64,000 nucleotides of DNA, taken from positions 49,219-113,218 of the forward strand of contig CAYHVK010000013.1 in NCBI GenBank assembly GCA_964360255.1. Reading direction: 5' to 3'. The notes beneath the pieces were generated by a model. That model made no database searches and was not told the DNA's origin. It worked only from the letters and a program-made list of their open reading frames with translations. The translations under genes and the position numbers were made by a program. How positions within the stretch are numbered: the first letter of the stretch is position 1; each line of letters starts with the position of its first letter. Positions 58,051 to 64,000 of this stretch are shown here, in pieces. The DNA is from CAYHVK01 sp964360255 (GTDB lineage Bacteria; Bdellovibrionota; Bdellovibrionia; Bdellovibrionales; UBA1609).

Positions 58051-59495
58051 TACAGCTCCTTCACGAGATGAAGTCTCGGTGTGTAGCGGAAAGTGGCCTC
58101 TTCAGAGATCATGTTGGTTTGGCCGATAATGTAAAGCGGAACGCGCCACCCCGGGGCCATCAGCTGATCTTTGCGGAGCTGCTCATTGAGCTGCTGAAAC
58201 AATTCACTTCTGACAGTCCAATTTTCTTCTTGTCTGGCACGCTTGTACTTTTCGGAAAGACCCGGACCAATATAAGTTCCAAAATCTTTTCCAAGAAATG
58301 TCGGGAGAAGTGCGATGAAACCTTCAGGATCATTAAACCCACCAGCCCATCCAGCAAATATGACATCAGGTTTTTTCTCGGCTATTTTCGTCATTTCAGA
58401 TGGAGAAATTTTGATGATCTCAATTTGGAAACCATGCTCTTTTGCGATTGCTTGAGCATCATTTCCCTTGAGAAAGTCATCGAAAGTTGCGCCAATGAAC
58501 GCAAGCCTGAGTGGTTCAATTTTTTCATATTTTTTATGCGTGATCTTTGGAGCTTGTGTAACGGCTAAATGACCCGCCACCCCTTTTGGAATGACGCCAG
58601 TTGCTCGCTCAAGTTCCAATTTCTTGCAGCCCTTATCCAGGATCTCTTCGATCAATCCCATTGCTCGGGTTCGCATTTCCGGCGAATTGAAATGAGTTCC
58701 GTGCGGATGCCACCATGCCGACGTCTGTGCGTAGCTTATTTGGTTAACTGTTTTGAGCTTTTCAAATCCGCTCACTTTTTGCATCCCAGTCTTTGTGGAT
58801 AGGGTCGCACCGGGAACGTAATCAGGAAGACCGACGGCGGGTACATTGAGATCATGGTCACCAAAGAAAACCAGCTGCCATTCGCGGATGCTAATAGCCG
58901 ATGCTTTTGGATATTTCTCGTTTACTTCGAGATTCCAATTCGCGCCCTTTTTTAAAAGACGATAAGGTCCTGAACCAACGAGGGGTTCTGAAGAATCTTT
59001 TTCGAAGCTCCAATCGACAGGAACTACGCCAGCTTGGTCTCGGCTCAGAGCTTTAAGAATCGACACATTAGGCTCTTTAAGGCGAATGATGAGGACATCT
59101 GAAGCAGGGGCCTCGATGGACGAAATACTTCCGAGAAAATTACTCGACTGAGATTTTTTCTGAATGACACGATCAATGGTATATTTAATGTCTTTGGCTT
59201 CGAGCTTTTTCCCATTGGAAAAAACGCGATCTTTTCTAATTTTGAATTTAATTGTGAGACCCTTGTCTTCAAACGTCCAACTCTCGGCAAGGCCCGGAGT
59301 AACATTACCCATCTTGTCAGTATCAACCATAGGCTCAAGAATTTGACCCAAGACAATGTGTTCTGCGAACTGATTAACTTCGGCGGGATCGCGGGGAAAA
59401 GTTGGTGGAACATATCCGTATTTTTTTGGTGCTGCCGCACTGATTGTTGATGTCATAATGATGATCCCTCCGATCAAAACGAGCCACTTTTTCAT
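58050..59495 (-). CDS. Oligopeptide-type solute-binding protein without a permease
   Basis: The 481-residue product has a Sec signal peptide (LIGGIIIMTSTISAAA) and the family-5 (DppA/OppA-type) binding-protein fold: GQILEPMVDTDKMGNVTPGLAESWTFEDKGLTIKFKIRKDRVFSNGKKLEAKDIKYTIDRV, and near the end YIGPGLSEKY. Such proteins bind peptides or other small ligands in the periplasm. No permease or ATPase gene is near, and the gene is coupled to a sensor kinase, so a ligand-sensing role is more likely than transport. Its ATG overlaps the stop of the hydroxylase-like gene. Confidence 0.85.
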   Translation of the reverse strand: MKKWLVLIGGIIIMTSTISAAAPKKYGYVPPTFPRDPAEVNQFAEHIVLGQILEPMVDTDKMGNVTPGLAESWTFEDKGLTIKFKIRKDRVFSNGKKLEAKDIKYTIDRVIQKKSQSSNFLGSISSIEAPASDVLIIRLKEPNVSILKALSRDQAGVVPVDWSFEKDSSEPLVGSGPYRLLKKGANWNLEVNEKYPKASAISIREWQLVFFGDHDLNVPAVGLPDYVPGATLSTKTGMQKVSGFEKLKTVNQISYAQTSAWWHPHGTHFNSPEMRTRAMGLIEEILDKGCKKLELERATGVIPKGVAGHLAVTQAPKITHKKYEKIEPLRLAFIGATFDDFLKGNDAQAIAKEHGFQIEIIKISPSEMTKIAEKKPDVIFAGWAGGFNDPEGFIALLPTFLGKDFGTYIGPGLSEKYKRARQEENWTVRSELFQQLNEQLRKDQLMAPGWRVPLYIIGQTNMISEEATFRYTPRLHLVKEL

Positions 59496-60292
59496 TAGCT
59501 GGCTCTCTTTCTTGCGATCTCAACTAACTTCTTCCCGAAAGGAGTTAGCTCCTGGTCTTCGAACGCATCGACATTTTTCAGAAGGAGTTCGCGATACTTC
59601 TGATCTACTTCGGCGTGTATATTCTGAAACTGTACCATGCGGTAAAGAGCCCACATGGAATGTAATCTACCAATTGGAGGTCTTTTGACCCCTTGGAACG
59701 GCGCATGTACTTCGTTGAAATCAAACGGCTGATTCACAAGTCGGTCCAGCAGATTGATGAGAAAAAGTTCTTGATGTGCTAACTCATGAACAACTGAGAC
59801 CGCGAGTTGTTGCTCCGATAATTCCCAAACGCCATCGCCAATCAAGATCAACCCGAAAAGTTGTGGATGCGAAGCGCTTCTGAAGTTTACAGACTTCACA
59901 CGAGCAAATGCAGTAACAAGCTCCTTCAACAAGAGCGAGACGGCGTTGTCAGTTCGGTTTATCAACGACAGGGCGGACTGAAGCTTCTGAGAAATTTCTA
60001 ACTCAAAAGAAATCAATCCTGATCCTGGGTAATCAGACGCGAATGTCTTTTCGATTAAGTTTTTCGCTTCCGCACTGGCGCCAACGACATCAAGTTCTTT
60101 GTTTAAATTCGGAACTGCGACGCGGCAGGGATGAACCTTGCCGTAAAAACCCATGCATAATTCCGAAATGTTTTTCTCAAAGAGTTGAGTTTTCGTTTCT
60201 GTTGTTAAACGGCGACGAAATGACGGAGCAATACTCGCAAGAGTCCATTGCCCCCCTTCCAACTCAGAAAGAATGCGTGAGGTGAGGCTCAT
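59495..60292 (-). CDS. HExxH peptide beta-hydroxylase-like protein
   Basis: The 265-residue cytoplasmic protein has HELAH at residues 169-173, followed by QELFLINLLDRL (174-185) and APFQGVKRPPIGRLH (197-211) with His211 as a candidate third ligand. The order HExxH, LLD, Pro-rich APW/F...P...GxLH is that of the RiPP-associated HExxH family now called alpha-ketoglutarate HExxH-type peptide beta-hydroxylases. It is translationally coupled (TAATG) to the 100-residue protein upstream and to the binding-protein gene downstream. The match is by motif pattern only; substrate and reaction are inferred. Confidence 0.65.
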   Translation of the reverse strand: MSLTSRILSELEGGQWTLASIAPSFRRRLTTETKTQLFEKNISELCMGFYGKVHPCRVAVPNLNKELDVVGASAEAKNLIEKTFASDYPGSGLISFELEISQKLQSALSLINRTDNAVSLLLKELVTAFARVKSVNFRSASHPQLFGLILIGDGVWELSEQQLAVSVVHELAHQELFLINLLDRLVNQPFDFNEVHAPFQGVKRPPIGRLHSMWALYRMVQFQNIHAEVDQKYRELLLKNVDAFEDQELTPFGKKLVEIARKRAS

Positions 60293-60594
60293 TACTCAGC
60301 GGCCCGTTTTATTATATCAGCTCTTAAGCTGGTGAATGCGCCGTCTTCATAGATCGAAAGGTTAAGTTCGCCATCTTCTTGAACTTGGAAGGCGAGTTGC
60401 TGACCGTTGTTTGGTTGTACGTCTTCAATTAGTCGGCCTAAGTTAATATTCAAGGCTCTCGCAGCATCGGCTGTCAGCGCATAGTAGACGCCCGCTTGAA
60501 CAGTTTCTTTCGACTGATTTGCGCTGGCCTGCGCTCCTTCGATACCGACAGCCAGAACAGCCATGGCACCTATAGTATTTCTTAACTTTTTCAT
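60292..60594 (-). CDS. Small Sec-signal protein, candidate modified-peptide precursor
   Basis: From the ATG at 60594 (AAGGGGG upstream) the product has 100 residues: a Sec signal peptide (RNTIGAMAVLAVGIEGAQA, cleavage after residue 23) and a mature part of 77 residues without Cys. Conserved-looking segments are GVYYALTADAARALNINLGRL and EDGELNLSIYEDGAF. It is the first gene after the sigma-54 promoter and is coupled to the HExxH gene. It may be the substrate of that enzyme and the source of the signal, or simply a small periplasmic partner of the binding protein. A start at 60660 would overlap the promoter and is rejected. Confidence 0.6.
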   Translation of the reverse strand: MKKLRNTIGAMAVLAVGIEGAQASANQSKETVQAGVYYALTADAARALNINLGRLIEDVQPNNGQQLAFQVQEDGELNLSIYEDGAFTSLRADIIKRAAE

Positions 60595-60632
60595 CGAAAC
60601 CCCCTTCGGTTGAAAACCTACTGAAGTCCCAA

Positions 60633-60648
60633 TGCAGCCTTGGTGCCA
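60633..60648 (-). promoter_or_regulatory. Sigma-54 promoter of the peptide operon
   Basis: On the minus strand TGGCACCAAGGCTGCA has TGGCAC at -24 and CTGCA at -12, with exactly 10 nt between GG and GC. The predicted start is near 60622, giving a leader of about 28 nt with a good ribosome site. The activator encoded by the fifth gene of the operon belongs to the class that works at such promoters. Confidence 0.75.
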
Positions 60649-60696
60649 ACTGACTAGCAATTAAACAACACTTAACGACGGGCTATTCGTATAATC

Positions 60697-60711
60697 GTCG
60701 AGAACTCGCCA
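60697..60711. promoter_or_regulatory. Enhancer-like site copy 1 (peptide operon)
   Basis: GTCGAGAACTCGCCA, an imperfect dyad GTCGA-N4-TCGCC, 49 bp upstream of the -24 element. It is followed 42 bp later by copy 2 and 84 bp later by copy 3. Confidence 0.8.
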
Positions 60712-60738
60712 ATACCCGACTGTTTAGCTCCTACGCCT

Positions 60739-60753
60739 GTCGAAATATCGCCA
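60739..60753. promoter_or_regulatory. Enhancer-like site copy 2 (peptide operon)
   Basis: GTCGAAATATCGCCA, exactly 42 bp from copy 1. The variable positions are confined to the N4 core; the outer 5 + 6 bases are identical in all three copies. Confidence 0.8.
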
Positions 60754-60780
60754 AAAGTGGTTACCTTTAGTCCCTGAACT

Positions 60781-60795
60781 GTCGAGATTTCGCCA
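60781..60795. promoter_or_regulatory. Enhancer-like site copy 3 (peptide operon)
   Basis: GTCGAGATTTCGCCA, exactly 42 bp from copy 2. All three lie between the promoter and the 3' end of the upstream receiver gene. Confidence 0.8.
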
Positions 60796-60811
60796 TTTTG
60801 AAGTTGGAGCT

Positions 60812-60826
60812 GTGAAATAATTTCAC
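60812..60826. promoter_or_regulatory. Short perfect palindrome beyond the enhancer sites
   Basis: GTGAAAT-A-ATTTCAC is a perfect 7-1-7 palindrome 16 bp past copy 3. It may be an additional regulator site. The remaining sequence to 60907 shows nothing further. Confidence 0.35.
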
Positions 60827-60907
60827 TTACGAGCGATAGCGAAACAAGGTTTGCACTTGGGTTTTTCTATTAAATTGTTTCAAGCAATCAGGTGATAAGC
60901 GCGATTT

Positions 60908-61282
60908 CTACCGTCGGTCACTTGCGAATCCCAGTTGTTTAATTTCGTGTATTAAATCGTTCAACTTGAATTTTGCGACAACTGCTTTCAGTACTTGATC
61001 TGATTGGGGCCTTCCGCCCAAATGAAACTCTTCTGCCGTGAATAGGATTAGTGGTGTCTGGATTTTTTCTTTTAACATAAATTGGTGCAGCCAGAGCCCA
61101 GTACCATTCTGCATATTCAGATCACTAATGACCAACGAGATCTGATGTTTTTGCAATAGCTCGCTTGAGGCCATGCCCGAATCTGCTTCAATCCACTGGG
61201 CTATAAACACGTTGTTAAGTAGTTTTCTCAATAAAATGCGGGTATCTATTGAGTCATCAACAATCAAAATTAGTGGCGACAT
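60908..61282 (-). CDS. Single-domain response regulator
   Basis: The 124-residue receiver has Asp9-Asp10, phospho-acceptor Asp54 (LVISDLNM), Thr near residue 83 (ILFTAEE) and a late Lys (VVAKFK), so it can be phosphorylated. There is no output domain. It immediately follows the 130-residue gene (stop TGA then ATG). It lies upstream of the peptide operon on the same strand and might compete for phosphoryl groups from its kinase. Confidence 0.8.
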   Translation of the reverse strand: MSPLILIVDDSIDTRILLRKLLNNVFIAQWIEADSGMASSELLQKHQISLVISDLNMQNGTGLWLHQFMLKEKIQTPLILFTAEEFHLGGRPQSDQVLKAVVAKFKLNDLIHEIKQLGFASDRR

Positions 61283-61675
61283 TCACTCCATACCTTTCCT
61301 CTTTGTTTGGCCTTGAAATTGTTTTCTCCTTTCATGATTGGCGGGAAAGGCGTGTTCAATTAGGGTTACGTCTCGAATTTGCTTATTTAGTCTAAATGGT
61401 ATCGCTGAAAAAACGGATACTAAAGCTCCTCGCAAGTTTGTGTTTTTTGTTTTCCCGACCTTAGAAATATCCACAAGGGCTGCCGCTTCGAATTCAATTT
61501 CAAAGAGATCTTCCATCACTACTGAAATTGGCTCTTTGGCACGGGCCTGAACATAAGCAGCAAGGGAGAGCTTCAAAAGCATACTCAATTGTTGGATCGT
61601 GATCGCCTCTCGCTCGCTTGGGGCGATCGCTCTGCTCTTCTTTAGTCTGGGTTTGAGTTTCTTGGTCGGAACCAT
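61283..61675 (-). CDS. Basic protein of unknown function
   Basis: The 130-residue product has a Lys/Arg-rich start (TKKLKPRLKKSRA) and then a helix (ITIQQLSMLLKLSLAAYVQARAKEP) followed by an acidic-hydrophobic strand region (SVVMEDLFEIEFEAAALVDI) and LRGALVSVFSAIPFRLNKQ. No family is recognised; the basic ends suggest DNA binding. It is coupled to the receiver gene and divergent from the 61861 gene. Confidence 0.55.
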   Translation of the reverse strand: MVPTKKLKPRLKKSRAIAPSEREAITIQQLSMLLKLSLAAYVQARAKEPISVVMEDLFEIEFEAAALVDISKVGKTKNTNLRGALVSVFSAIPFRLNKQIRDVTLIEHAFPANHERRKQFQGQTKRKGME

Positions 61676-61702
61676 TAACCGTAGACATTATATTAAAAGT
61701 AT

Positions 61703-61757
61703 CGAAATATTTAGCAAAAAAGTGAAAACTAGGGAAATTTATTGAAATAAATTGAAA
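61703..61757. repeat. 10-bp-period GAAA array 1
   Basis: NGAAA pentamers recur every 10 bp: TGAAA at 61723, GGAAA at 61733, TGAAA at 61743 and 61753. Weaker members in phase are CGAAA at 61703 and AGCAA at 61713. It lies in the 185-bp divergent region between the basic-protein gene and the 61861 gene. A strictly helical period can bend DNA or hold a filament-forming protein. Confidence 0.55.
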
Positions 61758-61826
61758 CAATATGGATCAGATGCACTATATTGGCCCCTGATTTCTATTG
61801 TGTCTGCATTGCGCATCAGTTTTAAT

Positions 61827-61861
61827 TGAAAAATAGTGAAATTTTTCGTAATATACTGAAA
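61827..61861 (+). repeat. 10-bp-period GAAA array 2, ending on the start codon
   Basis: TGAAA at 61827 and 61837, CGTAA in place at 61847, and TGAAA at 61857-61861, which includes the A of the ATG of the next gene. Overlap with the start codon suggests control of that gene. It is 74 bp beyond array 1, so the two arrays are not in one phase. Confidence 0.5.
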
Positions 61862-62316
61862 TGCCACGAACAAAAGCAAAAGACGGTGACTATAACAATA
61901 AGACGAGATCAAAGCTCGAAAACACGCCCTTCAAGTCGGCTGCCGAAATGAATGAAAAGTCTGAAGAAATTCAAATGGAGGTTTGGCGTCGCTTGGAATA
62001 CGCCCGCCTCTTTCAGAAAATGACAGAAAATGAAAACTACGAATTCGTCCGACAGGAACTTCAACAAGGCCTTACCTGTGGTTACGGAGAAGACACTGAC
62101 GGGTATTTGGTTCGTGTATTTAGCGAAGGCATAGGTGTTAAGATTTCCATCAATAAAGATCTTGTGAAAGATACTGAAAAGAGCGAAGGCTTTGTCGAGG
62201 CTCTTATTCGCTCAACTGCGGACTCATTTTCGAAATCCTACTATCAGATTAAAGGCATGCTTCCAGTAGAGGCGGCTGAATTCCAAAATCTTCCGAAAAA
62301 AGCTAAAGTAAAGTAA
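61861..62316 (+). CDS. Protein of unknown function controlled by the GAAA arrays
   Basis: The 151-residue product has a basic N terminus (PRTKAKDGDYNNKTRSKLE), a helical middle (EEIQMEVWRRLEYARLFQKM) and a strand pair (GYLVRVFSEGIGVKISIN) before a C-terminal helix. No family is recognised. No ribosome site is visible because the repeat array occupies the leader, so translation may be leaderless or poor. It is a candidate autoregulator, given its position. Confidence 0.6.
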   Translation: MPRTKAKDGDYNNKTRSKLENTPFKSAAEMNEKSEEIQMEVWRRLEYARLFQKMTENENYEFVRQELQQGLTCGYGEDTDGYLVRVFSEGIGVKISINKDLVKDTEKSEGFVEALIRSTADSFSKSYYQIKGMLPVEAAEFQNLPKKAKVK

Positions 62317-62383
62317 GCTGTTTTTTTCGGTGCAACCGATGGAATTGTTAACGAACAGTAATTCATCCTGAAAATACGCGACA

Positions 62384-62743
62384 CTAAGCTACGGCAATAT
62401 AATTTAAAAGAATATCTAAATCTAAATTTGGCTTTTGGATGAATGAGAAAGCTCCGATCAATTTTAGCATGTCGTCTTCAATGACATGTCCACCACTCAT
62501 AATAGCCACTGGGGTAGTGCGATTTATCTGACGAAACTCTCTTAAAAAATCGAGGCCATTTTTCACAGGCATATCAATATCTGTGAGAATTAAATCAACC
62601 AATTGATTTTCAAGAAGTCTCAAGGCCTCTTCGCCATTCGACGCCTCAAACACTATACAGTCGCGCTGGGAAAGTAGGTCTCTCAGGCACTCGCGGAGCA
62701 TTTTTTCATCTTCAACGATTAATATTTTTCTCATCTCTATCAT
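62384..62743 (-). CDS. CheY-like single-domain response regulator
   Basis: The 119-residue receiver has an acidic pair (VEDEK), the phospho-acceptor Asp in LILTDIDMPVKNG, Ser in AIMSGGH and Lys in FIQKPN, so it is complete. There is no output domain. MRKILI at 62734 is an alternative start. It is divergent from the XRE repressor gene and shares its palindrome-containing promoter region. Confidence 0.85.
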   Translation of the reverse strand: MIEMRKILIVEDEKMLRECLRDLLSQRDCIVFEASNGEEALRLLENQLVDLILTDIDMPVKNGLDFLREFRQINRTTPVAIMSGGHVIEDDMLKLIGAFSFIQKPNLDLDILLNYIAVA

Positions 62744-62780
62744 ACTATCGTCACCGTGATCGAAAAGCTCAAGTCCTGGA

Positions 62781-62796
62781 CGGTATAACTATACCG
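62781..62796. promoter_or_regulatory. Perfect palindrome between receiver and XRE genes
   Basis: CGGTATA-AC-TATACCG is perfect over 7-bp arms. It is flanked by a longer-range inverted pair (CTCAAG near 62768 and CTTGAG near 62823). This is a typical lambda-repressor-class operator, probably for the XRE protein encoded at 62833. Confidence 0.65.
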
Positions 62797-62832
62797 ACGG
62801 TGTAATTTAACCTCTCCGATAAGCTTGAGTAT

Positions 62833-63057
62833 GTGTCGTCAGCAGAAGCAAAGTACAACAAACTTCTCCAAATAGTAGGTGCGAATCTAAAGCGGCTACG
62901 AACGTCTAGGCGCCTCTCTCAGTCTGACATGGTTGAATACGGATTTGAGTTGAGAAACTACCAACGGCTGGAATCAGGCAGACATTCCCCCAGCCTCTTT
63001 ACTTTACATCGGCTGGCGTTGATTTTTAAATGCGAGATTGCTGAATTCTTTAAATAG
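62833..63057 (+). CDS. XRE-family helix-turn-helix regulator
   Basis: The 74-residue protein is a single Cro/CI-type domain (LLQIVGANLKRLRTSRRLSQSDMVEYGFELRNYQRLESGRHSPSLFTLHRLALIFKCEIAEFF), starting at GTG. It has no ligand domain. It likely represses from the adjoining palindrome. It may belong to the element's maintenance regulation. Confidence 0.85.
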   Translation: MSSAEAKYNKLLQIVGANLKRLRTSRRLSQSDMVEYGFELRNYQRLESGRHSPSLFTLHRLALIFKCEIAEFFK

Positions 63058-63120
63058 CCGGAGATGCCGATAGTCATCCTGCAACTTGATCGACTCAATG
63101 CCTTCGAATAGAGTCGATCA

Positions 63121-63501
63121 ATGTTTTGTCATTTTATTCTTTATGTTTCTGACCAGAGGATAAGTTCCACTTTCTATTCTAGAGCCCTAGATCAACAGCC
63201 AACTTTGGATGTTCCTGGAATGACGGAGTTCAAACTTGGTGAGGGCTGCATACTCGGACTGATGCCGTCCAAAGGGATAAAAAAACTATTAGGAGAGGCC
63301 ATTCAAGATCCCGAAAATGCAAAAGGAGTTCCTCGGGCCGAAGTTTATTTGAGGGTTTCCAATCCTGAGCTGGCGTTCATGAGAGCTCTCGAGGCTGGTG
63401 CAAAACTTTTATCTCCCATCGAGCAAAGAAATTGGGGTGCTAGGGCCGGGTATCTTGAAGATCCCGATGGACACGTGATCGCCTTTTCAGATTATAACTG
63501 A
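63121..63501 (+). CDS. VOC-fold (glyoxalase/bleomycin-resistance-like) protein
   Basis: The 126-residue product has a VOC fold: FCHFILYVSDQRISSTFYSRALDQQ, the GCILGLMPS strand, EVYLRVSNPELAFMRALEAGAKLLSPIEQRNWGARAGYLEDPDGHVIAFSD. Metal ligands His4 and the late Asp-Pro-Asp-Gly-His segment are visible, with Glu in EVYLRV. Substrate unknown; antibiotic or metal/toxin resistance are common roles. Confidence 0.85.
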   Translation: MFCHFILYVSDQRISSTFYSRALDQQPTLDVPGMTEFKLGEGCILGLMPSKGIKKLLGEAIQDPENAKGVPRAEVYLRVSNPELAFMRALEAGAKLLSPIEQRNWGARAGYLEDPDGHVIAFSDYN

Positions 63502-63612
63502 TTTCACTACAAAATAATCGCCACGATAACCCCAGTAGTTATTGACCTAGCAAGATTTCGACTTTACCTACGTCCAGAAATGGCAGAAAAAGTCAGTGTG
63601 AAAATTAACGAA

Positions 63613-63696
63613 CTACGATGCGCCCGGCTTCTTTTCATTTCCGGTAGCTTCGACTATTCCTATTGAGAGAAATGCCATTAAGATTTTCTTTTTCAT
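63613..63696 (-). CDS. 27-residue small protein coupled to the efflux pump gene
   Basis: The ATG overlaps the pump gene stop codon (ATGA), and the frame ends at TAG after 27 residues (KKKILMAFLSIGIVEATGNEKKP). It looks like the start of a signal peptide that is cut short, so it may be a truncated periplasmic partner gene or a genuine small protein. Confidence 0.35.
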   Translation of the reverse strand: MKKKILMAFLSIGIVEATGNEKKPGAS

Positions 63697-64000
63697 TTTT
63701 CCACTTTGGGCATTAGGTTCATTTCTTTCTCTTTCCAAATATAAAAAATAACGGGATAAATCAGCAGTTCGAGCAAGAATGACGAGAGCAACCCACCGAT
63801 CATAGGTGCAGCAATTCGTTTCATCACGTCAGCTCCCGCACCAATCGACCACATGATAGGAATCAAGCCCATAAAAAGCGCAAGCACTGTCATTAGCTTT
63901 GGCCTGACTCGGTGGACGGCTCCCTCGATAACAGAGTCGTGAAGATCTTGACGTGTATTCATGGCTCCACGCTTTTCTCGGTCGTCATAGGCAAGATCCA
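63693..64000 (-). CDS. CusA/CzcA-type RND metal efflux pump, C-terminal end
   Basis: The frame continues through the right edge, so only the last about 102 residues are seen. They contain DLAYDDREKRGAMNTRQDLHDSVIEGAVHRVRPKLMTVLALFMGLIPIMWSIGAGADVMKRIAAPMIGG, diagnostic for the heavy-metal efflux RND family, followed by two membrane helices (FLLELLIYPVIFYIW) and a basic tail. It pumps Cu(I)/Ag(I) or Co/Zn/Cd through the envelope. It is probably resistance cargo on the element. Confidence 0.88.
   Translation of the reverse strand, partial: DLAYDDREKRGAMNTRQDLHDSVIEGAVHRVRPKLMTVLALFMGLIPIMWSIGAGADVMKRIAAPMIGGLLSSFLLELLIYPVIFYIWKEKEMNLMPKVEK

Noticed and set aside
60595..60660. Upstream in-frame ATG giving a 122-residue first protein in the peptide operon
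   Set aside because: It would start within the sigma-54 promoter and upstream of the predicted transcript; the ATG at 60594 has a good ribosome site and starts a proper signal peptide.

Overview
The window reads as chromosome of a Gram-negative, probably predatory or delta-like bacterium of the Bdellovibrionota type. This is an inference from the gene mix: Sec signal peptides and lipoproteins throughout, a paired DUF1552/DUF1592 operon, a pilin-headed tail-fibre-like adhesin, and frequent GTG/TTG starts. No rRNA, complete tRNA, CRISPR array or insertion sequence was recognised.

Left part, about 1-27 kb, is ordinary chromosome. It holds a truncated Lys/Ala/Pro-rich protein, a STAS-like protein, a DUF1365/flavoprotein pair, and small secreted proteins. 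A membrane/glycan/prenyl group follows: a GT-C transferase, a UGM-like flavoprotein, and a UbiA prenyltransferase with an extra flavin-like N-terminal half. Next come a 665-residue pilin/tail-fibre hybrid and a minus-strand run of DUF1552, DUF1592, carbonic anhydrase, pirin and an alkaline-phosphatase-superfamily enzyme. After an Old Yellow Enzyme and several small genes there is a compact reactive-sulfur cassette (23.2-26.9 kb): an ArsR-family repressor with the persulfide-sensing Cys pair, two YeeE/YedE transport proteins, TauE, an ETHE1/Blh-like metallo-beta-lactamase-fold enzyme, OsmC and DUF2892.

From about 30.9 kb to at least 62 kb lies an integrative conjugative element. A tyrosine integrase, an excisionase-like protein, a relaxase and a MobC-like protein sit at its left. 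An F-type type IV secretion operon, all on the minus strand, runs from 53.2 kb down to 35 kb: traD-traU fusion, GspE-like ATPase, traF, traA, traL, traE, traK, traB, traV, traC, traH, traG. A PIN toxin-antitoxin pair is lodged between traV and traC. A CoiA-like nuclease gene faces a CGNR zinc-finger gene across a region with two inverted repeats.

The most interesting part is a tightly coupled five-gene operon at 55.1-60.6 kb. It encodes a 100-residue Sec-signal-bearing small protein, an HExxH protein resembling alpha-ketoglutarate HExxH-type peptide beta-hydroxylases, an oligopeptide-type solute-binding protein with no permease, a sensor histidine kinase, and an NtrC-family sigma-54 activator. 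Upstream is a strong sigma-54 promoter (GG-N10-GC) preceded by three near-identical 15-bp sites spaced exactly 42 bp apart. The same 15-bp site occurs twice, again exactly 42 bp apart, upstream of the conjugation operon, above another GG-N10-GC candidate. The simplest reading is a modified-peptide signalling circuit that activates itself and switches on conjugation. The sequence supports the wiring; the peptide chemistry and signalling role are inference.

The right end (62-64 kb) has a receiver-only regulator, an XRE repressor with a perfect palindrome beside it, a VOC-fold protein and the 3' end of a CusA/CzcA-type metal efflux pump, which may be cargo. The right boundary of the element is not visible.
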